From: Chrysaora quinquecirrha
Taxonomy: Eukaryota > Cnidaria > Scyphozoa > Semaeostomeae > Pelagiidae
Assembly (NCBI GenBank): GCA_014526335.1
Contig: JACTAT010000338.1
Coordinates: forward strand, 374,222 to 438,221
DNA length: 64,000 bases
Direction: 5' to 3'
This document shows positions 22,037-33,100 of this stretch, in pieces (the stretch's first letter is position 1; each line of letters starts with the position of its first letter). A program made the position numbers and the translations under genes. The notes under the pieces are model-generated. The model made no database searches and was not told the DNA's origin. It saw nothing but the letters and a program-made list of their open reading frames with translations.

Positions 22037-23454
22037 GAAGGTTGAAAAATGGGCCTAAGATGGAAATTTTTGAATGGAACAAAAAGTGGTGGAAAGGGGG
22101 TAGTTCGATGCGTTGAATCAGAATATCGTAGTGCCGTTTTCGAAAATTGGGATTATGACGTCATTATGACGTCATCAATCTTTTCGATTTTCACACAAGC
22201 TTTTGGAGGGGTAGTAGATGCCAGATTTGACTGAAACTCACATATGTAAGTCTCTAGGGCATGGGGAAGCCTTCTGTGGCAGTTAAATTGGCCAGGTGTC
22301 GTTTGTGCCAATTTTGTTGGACACAGGACTGCGTCCGCTGTCGTTTTCATCGAAGAGTTGACAATTTTGATGGAATGTGTTGGAGATGGGTTTATATGGC
22401 CTGTATTAGTAGTTTGTGGCCGTACGCAGCTGGCAACATCGATTTCTGGTGCTTTTGACACTTTGTGACGTCATTGGCACATTTTCAAAAATGGCAAAAG
22501 TGCCAAAACTTTGAATGCTAATAACTTTGCTGTAAATGGTGCGATTTCATCCAAATTTGGGGGATGGCATGTCTGTTAGGTGGAAAAGGTGTCAGAAAAA
22601 TGTCAGCTGTTCGGGCGTGGTCGTTACGTCATAACGGCGTGGTCAAGAAAAACTAACTTCTGTCGTTTTTTCAAATATGGTATGCGTTGTATTACTTTTA
22701 CTCGCAAGGAACGTTGACTGCACCATTCTCCATTGCCACAGCAAATTTGGTATACATATATGACGTCATGATGATGTCATCGCCATTCAAAGTTTTCAAT
22801 ACGTTTGTGCCAATAACATATCTGCTATACTAGGTACCTTGACCAAATTTTCCACAATGTTTGCCATTGGCAATATAAAGACGCCTGCCAAATTTAATGC
22901 GGAATATTGATACCGTTTAGGAGATATAGGTGTTTAAAGTTTTGCCCTATTACTCAAAATAAGGTTCCTATATAATTCGTATAATTTCGTAGCAAAGCGT
23001 ATCCTTGCAACCACATGGTTAATAGATATGATAAATAATGATTCTTAAATAATTTGAGAGAATTTTAATATGTCGTCTGTCAACAAATGTCGTTTTCCCA
23101 TTTACTTGAGTAAGTATATAGATCTTAATTTGACGCTTGATATTTCACGTAGACGACTCCCGTGATGCTCTTGGACCGGCAGTCGTTACAAGACTGAGAG
23201 AACAGAAATATTTCGTATCGTAATCGTTCAGCCACACAGAGTAGGAAAGCTTGCTCAAAAACTAGGATTCAGGTAGATAATGCAGTTATATTAACGTGGT
23301 GTTTTTCAATAGAAAGGTAAGACAAAATTTCTTTTGTCAACCGTTTTGTATTCTGTGCTTCACCTTATTTTGGTGTCTGGCTTTTGCTATGCTCCAGCTC
23401 CAATATCAAGTGCATTTTGATGATGTGTAGTATTACTGAAGAAGGTGTAACCTA

Positions 23455-24430
23455 CTGTCTTTAAATTGCAGGTCTGTGGGTGAATAGTGTTTCGTATAAG
23501 TAGTTTTCATTTACAGACTTGATGGGGTAGCAAATGCAGCCTATCTCTCTCAGTGTATTTAGATTGCAGGTGTGTGGGTAAAACAATGGTGTTTGGTATC
23601 AGCGTTTCCCATTTGCAGTCTTGATGAGGGGTTATAAATTGTACGGTTTTAGTGTCAATGAATTGCAAGTGTGTAGCTAAATAGTGTTTTCTACAAGTAT
23701 TTTCTATTTACAGACTTGATGGGGTAGAAGATTTAGATTGTCAGTGTATTTGAATTGCAGGTGTGTGGTTGAATAGTGTTTGAGATCAGTGTTCTTCATT
23801 TGCAGGCTTGATTGAGAGGGAAGAAAGTGTTGGGTATAAGTGTATTTAAATTGCAGGTGTGTGGTTGAATAGTGTTTGATATCAGTGCTTCTCATTTGCA
23901 GGCTTTGGAGGGGGGGGGGGGTGTAGAAAGTATTGCCTGTGAGTGTGTTTAAATTGCAGGTGTTTGGTTAAATAGTAGTATTTGATATCAGTGTTTTTCA
24001 TTTGCAGGTTTTTTGGGGGGTCTGCTGTCAGTGTATTTAAATTACAGATGTGTGGTTAGATAGTGTTGGAGAACAGTGTTTTTCATTTGTAGGCTTGGGG
24101 GTGGGCTGTCAGTGTATTTAAATTGCAGGTGTGTGGTTAAACAATATTTGATATCAGTGTTTTCCATTTGCATGCTTTGGGGGGTGTATAAATTGTTGGC
24201 TGTCAGTGAATTTTAATTGCAGGTGTATAGTTAAATAGTGTTTGAGATCAGTGTTTTCCATTTGCAGGCTTGAGTGAGATGGAAGAAGGTGTTGGGTGTC
24301 AGTGTATTTAAATTGCAGGTATGTTTCTAAATAGTGCTTGATATCAGTGTTTCATTTGTAGGCTTAAGGGGGCAGAAAGTGTTTGGTGTCTCTGTGTATT
24401 TCAATTACAGTTGTTCAGTTAAATATATTC
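23455..24430. repeat. Tandem minisatellite, unit about 95 bp
   Basis: About ten diverged copies of a unit built from ATTGCAGGTGTGTGGTTAAA, then AGTGTTTGATATCAGTG and TTTCATTTGCAGGCTT, with G-runs of variable length (for example G12 near 23908). Each copy contains CAG/GT junctions that resemble splice sites. It is copied in L2 from 63271. Confidence 0.85.
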
Positions 24431-26285
24431 GAGTTTTAGTTTGAAATCATTGAAGATACAGAGTATTTTACTTTACTGTACTTCAATTTCTGGTATCTGA
24501 AATAGTGTTTTGTATATGTGTTTGTGTGATAGAGTTGGAGGTAGAAGTATATGTCATCAGTTTATCCTTATATTGGTTTATGGTATTTAGTTCTCAGGTT
24601 ATTTCAATTTCAATTTTTTTTGATAGATTGTATTGGGGTATCAATATTATTGCTCTACATCTTTTGGGGTAGTATCATGATGTCTGGGTAGGTCTTTCGT
24701 GTCTTAGTTTTGAAATTAAGATTGAACTGTGTTCAGGATGTCAGCATCTCTTTTCCCATGTGTACAAATTTTGAACATGCAAGTTTCAGTTTTTACTATC
24801 TATGATTATTCTTTTAGGTCTATGGTCCTGTTTTGCAGAAAAAGAATACTTCATTCTGAATACATGCTATTCCTGAAACAAAAGAAGTTCATGAATAATA
24901 TGACACTTTATTGATATATGATATAAAGCATCTATGCTATTTAGACAAACTGTTGAACTGTAATTGCTCAATGCATATGAATTTTCAATTAAGAAATGCA
25001 GTGAAAAATAACACGTAAAAGTGATGCAATTTTCCTCTTCAAGAAGTATGTTTTCTCATTTGTATCTGTTCCTTCGTCTTCGTCATTTCAAAAATCTTGA
25101 AACATCTTGCAATGGCCTCGCTTTCATTTGAAATCGAGGCTAAAACCGTTACAAGTTTGATCGCACACAGCACAAACACGCACGATCGCGGCTGTGATGT
25201 TCTTTCTTTTTTCAAAGCCAAGAAGTGAAGACGGAAAATTCTTGGAGACTATAAGCATCAACTTTCTCGATCGTTTACTGGATAATGTTTATCAATAATC
25301 AGTTGACAAGTTGTATGGCTGATGTCGTTTTGGTAAGATTTATTTTCATCTTTTAACAAGTTGTTTCATAGTTTAATGAAGATCTCCCAAGCTAGACCGC
25401 AAGCTGGCAAGTACTCAAAGTTGCTTTCATCGTGTTAATGGCATGAGAGATGGCCAGTCAGACAAAGCAATCTTCTGAATGGAGTACATAATCGTTATTT
25501 TCTTTGCATGATCGTAGGTTGAGATTGAAGGGTATTTTAACATTGTAATACAGTACAGTACGAAATTCCTATTTATCCTGATCAGAATATGCCTACGAAA
25601 ATTCTATACCGCAGTGATTTCAGCTCAGGGTTCAGGAGGTTGATGGGGGCGAATCGCCCTAGAATTATATTTGTTCACTTGCTTAAAACACTGTTGAATA
25701 TTAACCTATTTTTACATTATTCCACTTTCAGATGAGCATGAAATGAAAATTGGCTTGCAACATTGGACAGGAGTAGCAGAAATATCTAAACTTGATGCAT
25801 TTTTGTGAATTTTACAAGCTGTATACCCTAATGGATTTACAACTCAAAACTCATGTTTTCATGACTACAATGCAATATGAACGGATTTAATTTCTTCGTC
25901 TGGACTAGAATATCATAGCCAAGTATAAACACTTATGGATGTGATAGAATAGACACCTCTCTGTGATTAATTATTGGATAGTAGCACGGATAATGTTTCA
26001 ACATATGGAAATATTGGGAAAACATAACTTCTTTTGCTTGGAGAAACACTCGAAACACTACATATATTATTTTGAATTAATTTGAATTATTTCCTTCAAT
26101 GGACACTAGTGGACATTTTCATGAAACATTTAATGGACACAAATGGAAAGGTTTCTCTTTATATTATTTATTTTCTTCAGCACACATTATAATTGTATTT
26201 ACGAAATGGTTTCTACTCGAAAATGGAGTAAAAAGCAAGTATGTTTCATTCGTTTTTGTTGCAATGCATTAATGTGAGGTTCTGC
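24431..26285. other. Non-coding L1 interior
   Basis: AT-rich sequence without motif-bearing frames or tandem repeats. It could be promoter-distal or intronic DNA of the element. A 60-codon minus-strand frame at 25039-25221 has no recognisable signature. Confidence 0.4.
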
Positions 26286-26396
26286 AATTGCCATGGCAGC
26301 AGAGTATTTTATCGCGGGAAAATATGAAATTGGCGTCACGTCAGCAAGGTAAACACTCTTGGAAAATTTTTTCGGAAATTTGAACGGAAACGGTAA
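26286..26396 (+). promoter_or_regulatory. Possible first-exon/promoter region of the Helentron transcript
   Basis: Contains TATCGCGGGAAAAT (E2F-like) and GGCGTCACGTCAGC (CRE-like). Two good splice donors follow, CAGCAAG/GTAAAC (26349) and AACG/GTAAGTGA (26393). GCCATGGCAGCAGAG at 26290 is a good initiation context opening a frame of about 20 codons to the first donor. It is the first strong donor upstream of the series of exon-like modules that leads to the Rep gene. Inference only; no transcript evidence. Confidence 0.35.
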
Positions 26397-27149
26397 GTGA
26401 ATTCAATTTTTCTTTAATATATCCACAACAACAGCTAGAAATACACTTATTTTACTTTTTCAACTCGTACTCGCATTTATTTGGAATTTAAGGCGTTTCT
26501 TGCAATTTTTTATGAATATTTACTTCGTAAAACGAAGGAAATCACACGGAGCTAGCTGCGAGAGGACTCCCTCCCCACCCACTGTTGTCGTATTTACAAA
26601 CTTACGGGGCCTTTAACTTACCCGTTTTTCAACAACTAATGTTATTTAATATTTCAACTGTTCGTCTTCTTAAAACAATACCAAAATTCCTATCTAATTT
26701 TCCGCTGCAAAATTAATTCCTCGCATTTACATGTATAACTAAAGCCTCTAGGCTAGGCCCACCGCCACCCGGGCAGTGCTATTTACAATTTACTTGACCA
26801 AATACATAACTGTTTTTGTGATAATTGAAGTAATTGTTTAAGACACCCCCATTATAATACAGAAAGTACCCCCTTTCAGAAATTTCTTCATTGTCCACCC
26901 ATGTACTAACTTGCTAATTGATATCAAAAGGTCCTATTAAAAAGTTAACAATATTAATAAACAAAATTCTTTTAAATAAATACATGTGAAACTTTATGAA
27001 CATTTTTCATTTCTTTTGCTTTGCAAAGCCAAATACTGTGAAGTTGTTTTTCATTCAAAACCCTTAGCACCTACAATTGACTTCATGAAAAGGAATTTAC
27101 ATGGTAGCCTATAACAGGAAGATAATTGTCATGCTTCTCTTTCTTTCAG

Positions 27150-27204
27150 ATTTGGACTGCTACTCTCAATTTTATTGGGTATTTAATTTAAACTTTGTTC
27201 AAAG
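27150..27204 (+). other. Exon-like module 1
   Basis: TTCTTTCAG precedes and GTATTG follows a 55-bp segment. Similar in size and flanks to the next four modules but more diverged. It has no long open frame, so it is probably a 5' untranslated exon if real. Confidence 0.4.
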
Positions 27205-27485
27205 GTATTGTTTTTTGAATATTGTTTATGTTAGTCATTTTACTTATTGTGCTCAATCACTATACCAAGGTGCTTTCTAAATTAAACAATTCCATATAAT
27301 TAAGGCAAACATTTATCAGTGAAGCACACTATACAAATTTTAGAAATTCACTATTGGGAATAAACTATTCTACACAATAGTTAAGTTCAGTTGTTTTTAA
27401 TAGAAATTCATGAGGTTGACTTGAATAAATCCATTAATTTTATTCTGTTACTGAAGTACATTTGATCACTCTCCACTACTTGCAG

Positions 27486-27539
27486 ATCTAAACTGTTCTG
27501 TCTGCTTTGACAAGTTTTACTGTTGTGCCTTCTATAAAG
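27486..27539 (+). other. Exon-like module 2
   Basis: Starts ATCTAAACTGTTCTGTCTG after a TTGCAG acceptor and ends TATAAAG/GTAATC. Resembles modules 3-5. Confidence 0.4.
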
Positions 27540-27760
27540 GTAATCTTATTCAATCTGCAGCATTTTATGATTGTTGTAACAATCATGACAATGAAATTAG
27601 TTCCACATAGCATGATTGAAAGCTGCAAGACTTATCAACTAAATTAAGTGAAAATAAAGTTTCAAAGTGGAACAACTCCTTGCATGTAATGAATTTATTT
27701 GAAGCAATAAATTTCAATTAAAGCTTACAATTTATATGATTCTTTCTTCTACATTTACAG

Positions 27761-27819
27761 ATATAAAGTGATCTTGAAATCTGTTGGCATAAATTTTGGT
27801 GCATTGTTTTCTGATTGAG
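27761..27819 (+). other. Exon-like module 3 (first of the about 630-bp repeat)
   Basis: ACATTTACAG/ATATAAAGTGATCTTGAAATC leads to GATTGAG/GTATTC. The module and its flanking intron-like DNA recur at 28390 and 29036. Confidence 0.45.
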
Positions 27820-28389
27820 GTATTCTTACTTTACTTTTGAAACATTTTGACAAGTGTGATAATATTAAAAGTGTGACTGTTATTCTAATGTTAATGTTGT
27901 TCATGATCGTGCTGTTTATATCTGATGATGGAAGAGGTAAATCATGAGGATTATGATGATATGGACTTCAAAATGATTATGATTAATATTGATAATGATA
28001 ACTATAATGACAGTTATGATTACAGTTATGATTATAAATGAAATGATTATAGTACTAATGATAAACATGGTGATTACTATTTACCCCTGTTTTGGATTTG
28101 ATTTATGTTCCTGTTTTCTTTATCATGTTGCAATTTTGCAATGAAGAGGGTAGAGGTGGTGTTGTTGCCAGTCCTTATAATTAAAATGTGGGCCAGTTAT
28201 CTCCTAATTCAGTTGTTTCCCAAATCATTAGCCAATAGCATGATTGAAACTTGGAAGACTTACCAGTTAAAAAGAATAAATACAGAGTTTTAAACTGGGA
28301 CAACGTTATGCATATATTGAATTTCTTTGAAGCAATAAATTTTTAATGAAATCTCAGAATTGATATTGTTTATTCTTCCCCATTTACAG

Positions 28390-28450
28390 ATATAAACTGT
28401 TGTTGAAAATCTGTTGCTTAATAAAATTAGTTCATTGTCTACTGTTTGAG
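28390..28450 (+). other. Exon-like module 4
   Basis: CATTTACAG/ATATAAACTGTTGTTGAAA leads to GTTTGAG/GTATTC, 629 bp after module 3, with the upstream CAATAAATTT region also repeated. Confidence 0.45.
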
Positions 28451-29035
28451 GTATTCTTACTTAACTTTTTCAAACATTTTGTTATAATGATGACAAGTGT
28501 GATAATAAAATAAGTGTGTCTGTGATTATAATGTAAATGTTGTTCATGATTTTTTGGGAATATTTAATGAGGAAGGCGACGATGATTACGATGATTGTGG
28601 TGATATTGATTATGAAACTGATTATGGTTACTATTGATAATGGTGTCTGTAAAATGACAGTTATGTTCACAATGATGATGATTAATTAACTGATTAAAGT
28701 ACTATTCTTAATCAGGATGATTACTATTTATAGGGGTTTTGATTGTTGATTTATTTTCATGTCATAATCATCATGTTGGAATTTTGTGATGAAAGGTAGG
28801 GGTTGTATTAATGCCAGTCCTTATAATTAACATGTGGATCAGTTGTTTCATAATTCAGTTTCCCCAAATCATTAGCCTGTAGCATCATTGAAAGCTGGAA
28901 GACTTATCACTTGAATTCAATAAAGATAGAGTTTTAAACTGGAAAAACTCTCATGAATATGTCATGAATATCTTTGAAGTAATTAAATTCAATTAAAAGC
29001 TTAGAATTTATATTGTTCATTCTTCTCCTTTACAG

Positions 29036-29095
29036 ATATTAACTGTTCTTGCAAATCTACTGGAACAGGTTTTGCTGCATTGTCTTCTGTTAGAG
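29036..29095 (+). other. Exon-like module 5
   Basis: CTTTACAG/ATATTAACTGTTCTTGCAA leads to GTTAGAG/GTATTA, 646 bp after module 4. Confidence 0.45.
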
Positions 29096-29150
29096 GTATT
29101 ATTATTTGACTTTTGAAACATTTTGTGACAAGTGTGACGTGTGAAGTTAA

Positions 29151-29480
29151 GTACGATGTTTGTAGCCTGATTTTACTAAGCCGTGTTTGATTGAATTTAC
29201 GCCGTCTTAACGTACGAGTTATTAGTAAAAGGGCATAGGTCTGTTGATGCGTTGTACGATGATTGTAGCCTGATTTTACTGAGCCGTGTTTGATTGAATT
29301 TACGCTGTCTTAACGTACGAGTTATTAGTAAAAGGGCATAGGTCTGTTGATGCGTTGTACGATGATTGTAGCCTGATTTTACTGAGCCGTGTTTGATTGA
29401 ATTTACGCTGTCTTAACGTACGAGTTATTAGTAAAAGGGCATAGGTCTGTTGATACGTTGTACGATGATTGTAGGTTAAT
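29151..29480. repeat. 103-bp tandem repeat, three copies plus a partial one
   Basis: GTACGATG starts at 29151, 29254, 29357 and 29460, exactly 103 bp apart. Copies carry GCCTGATTTTACT and CTTAACGTACGAGTTATT with very few differences; the fourth copy diverges after about 15 bp. Confidence 0.95.
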
Positions 29481-30171
29481 TATACTGTGACGCGTTTGAA
29501 AACATTGATGATTTTTTAATTGCGAGTTATTAAATATATTGCTTAGGTCGTATAAGGCGTTATACAAGGTTTCTATGCTGATATTATTGTGCTGTTCTGG
29601 AATAATTTCCTTGTATCTATAGGTTGTATGAAGTTTAGTACGAGGTGTTTAGAAACATTCGGCTGTGTTGTGTTTGTGTTAATGGACGTCTATTGGAATT
29701 ACCCGTTATTTGCCACATTGTTTAGGTTGTATGAAGTTTGACTAACTGCAATGTGTATAACGTTAAGCAATGTCCTCATTTCTTTCTCCATTTTCCAGAT
29801 TATCTAAGTTGCTATACAGTAGTTTCATTTGTCGACGTAAAGATTGGTAAGACGCAATGCGTTTGTCTATTCATAGTATTAGCCTAAATGTCTAATATCT
29901 TAGGATAAAATGTTATAAACTTTTTATATTTCAGCGGGCTCGTGCATGCCCTGTTAATTTTTTTAGGATAACTTTTTCTGCTATTGTTTGTCTATTATAC
30001 TTTCTCATTAGCTATGGTTGATTTCCATCACGATTCTTTCAATTATATGAAATAACGAACTTGAGCTCAATGAAGGGATGTAATTTATTTTCCATTCACA
30101 ACTTTATAGATTTCCTTAAGCTAGATATTATTCATTTGTGTAATATTTTCATTTAATTTATTAGAATCATA

Positions 30172-33100
30172 ATGAAACCTAAAAAGTTTACTTGGACAAC
30201 AGACATGATCAACATTTTGAACCAGTGCCATGATACCGCCATTGCACAAAAGGAAAAAAATCCATCCATTACAATCATCGACGTTGTGTATGCCGAATGG
30301 AATAAGAAATTACCATCGACAAAAGTCACAAAACCTGCCCTTAAGATTAAAATTTCCAAGATCAGACGATCAATGGCTAATAACAATAATGATGGAGGGG
30401 AATCTGAGGAAAAACAGCCTGATGATAACCAAAACAATCAAGACAGTAAATCAGGCACAACACCTCAACAAGAGCAAGTTGCAATGAAGGAACAACCCAT
30501 TCCGAAAGGGCTAAAGAAGGCTGTGCCAGCCATCAATACAGATAAAATGAGCAAAATAAAGACGATGAAACAGAAAAATAGGAAACCGAAATTGTCTACA
30601 GCAATGATATCCCATTTGGCTGTATGTTATCGCAAGATTAAAGAAAAGTTCAACATAGCAGAGAAGAACCTGCGACAAGGGATTTTGAGGGAAACACGGA
30701 AACTTTGGTTGAACAAATATCCAAACGTATCATTGCCAATAAATACCATAAGAAGCGTGTTGAAAAAGGAGTACAAATGCAATAACAAACTTCTTTCCAA
30801 TGAAGCCTCTAACAATAAAGCATGCAACATTGCGAGAGACAATGACGTGTTACGACAGTACAAGTCCTATACAGAAAAGATAGCCAGTGAGCCAATATAT
30901 CGCTACATTTGCTACAATTGTGGTAGACTTCTTATTCCAGAAAAGGCGCAACATATGAATACATAAGGCACAAAGTTGATCCAGCTTCTCTAGGCCTCGA
31001 GATTCCTCCCGTCTTACAGTTATTTGAAGACATTGGAGAACTACAATGGATGGACAAAAAGGGCAAATGGCTGTCATGCAAAAATTGCAAAACTGGCCCA
31101 AGAGACCTTTACAACTGTAGCGATCCACTAACAGGAAAGCAATACGTTCCTGAACAAATCAGTGCCTTGCAAAGCTCATTTGAAAAGGCTCAGATTTCAC
31201 TGGCTGGCATCTATTCAAAATTGTCAAACCTAGAAATGATCAGCGGAAAATATGGCAACATATTCAAGGGCAGGTGGCAACAATGACAAAATTTGACCAC
31301 CATTATTATGGAATGTATGGTTTCATGGTTGGGAAAGACATTCAACCTATAACAATCCGTGATGGGGAGACGTATACAGATGCTCAGTTGAGAATCAAAA
31401 GAGCACTCTTTTGGCTCCGAGACAACAACCCTCTGTATGACACATTTTATTCTCATTACGACACATTGTACAGGTTTGACTCAGAGAGGATCATCCAGTT
31501 AAATGATGCTGAGAAGTACAAGGATAACAAGTCAAAGTCCGTTACAGAGCATCTGCATGATGAAAATGCTGGGCTTCTGATAAATTGCGACTCCATGGAC
31601 AACATCCCTCATCTCAATGCTAGTGAAGATGCAGCTGGAATACAGCATCCAAAATATGGAAAACTACAGTCCACGTATGAAGAATTGAAATCCTTTACTA
31701 AAGTCCGATATGATGATAAAGATTTGGAACAAAAAATCTGGCCACATCTTTTTCCATTCGGTATTGGTGGTTGGTACCAGAATAGCGCATTGAAGCCAGG
31801 CGAGTATCTCAAGCACAGGTTATTAAACTATGATGTTCGATGGCGTAAAGACCCGACATTTTCTTTTCACTGGTACGACCGTCTTATCAAGACCAGGCTA
31901 TTCTACTGTGCAAATTCTAGGAGAGCAAAGCGTACAGGTAGAGTAGACGAGCTAACATCTGAGCGTGTGCAAGACCCAACAAGTTCTTCTTTTATGACAA
32001 GCTTGGCAAAATCGTGCCAGCGACAGTTTCAGGCTCCAAAAGTTACTGGAATAGCAAATTGCTAGACCTTCTTGCTATGAGCAAAACTCTTGGAAAACCA
32101 ACATTCTTCATTACCCTTACGCAGAATGACAACTGGCCTGAAATACAAAATCATATTCAAAATGGGCCTGGGCATGCTCAACCAGTGCGAGATGTTGATA
32201 GTCCTTTTCAGCACACGGACATAAGGCCTGGAAAAGATTTCTCTGTAGAGACAGTAACAGCATACAGCAATAGATTGAAACTATTCAGACAGAAAATATT
32301 GCATAACCCAAAAGGTCCACTTGGAGAAGTTGTAGACTTTTGGGATCGAAAAGAATTCCAAAGTCGAGGGGCCATACATAATCACATGGTAGTGTGGTGC
32401 AAGGAAGGGACAGTACCTGATCATGTTGTGTGTGCAGAGATGCCAAGATCAGACAATGATGACCCAATAATTTCATCTTTACGATCTCAAGTCAAAACCC
32501 TGCAATTCCATACGTGTAAGAAGAATAGATGTCACAAAAGCTCACATGGAAAGAAACTCACATCGTGCAAGTTTGGATTTCCAAACAAAATCCTCAATGA
32601 AGAAAGGTTAAATCCAGCCAAGAACAGATACTTACCAAGACGCAGATGTGAGGAAGACAGAAATGTAGTGCCATATAATGCCGAGACATTGCTGCTATGG
32701 GGAGCACACATGAATATACAGAAAGTAACAACCTCGGGATGGGAGATGTACCTGGCGAAATATGTGGCAAAGGCTGAACCATCTTTCAGCGTACCACTTG
32801 CCAAAGATGCCTCTGATCCAGAGAAGTACATGAGGACAAGGATTGTTGGACGTCTTGAAGTAGACCATATCAATCTTGGACATCACCTTTCCAGTTCAAG
32901 TAGGGAAGTGAGTCATTTGCCAACAGAATTCAATCCTGACTATGGTTATGTGAAAAGAAAGAATCATTTGCCAGCTGACCCAAACAGCACTGACATATTT
33001 TATGACACCTTCCTTGAGAAGTACATGGATAGAAGTCCTGAGCTTGAAGATGTACTTTACCCAGACTGGGCTGCAAATTACATGATTACCCAACGTTTCT

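Noticed and set aside
29151..29480. CRISPR-like array
   Set aside because: The 103-bp units are whole tandem copies with no alternating unique spacers, in a eukaryotic context.
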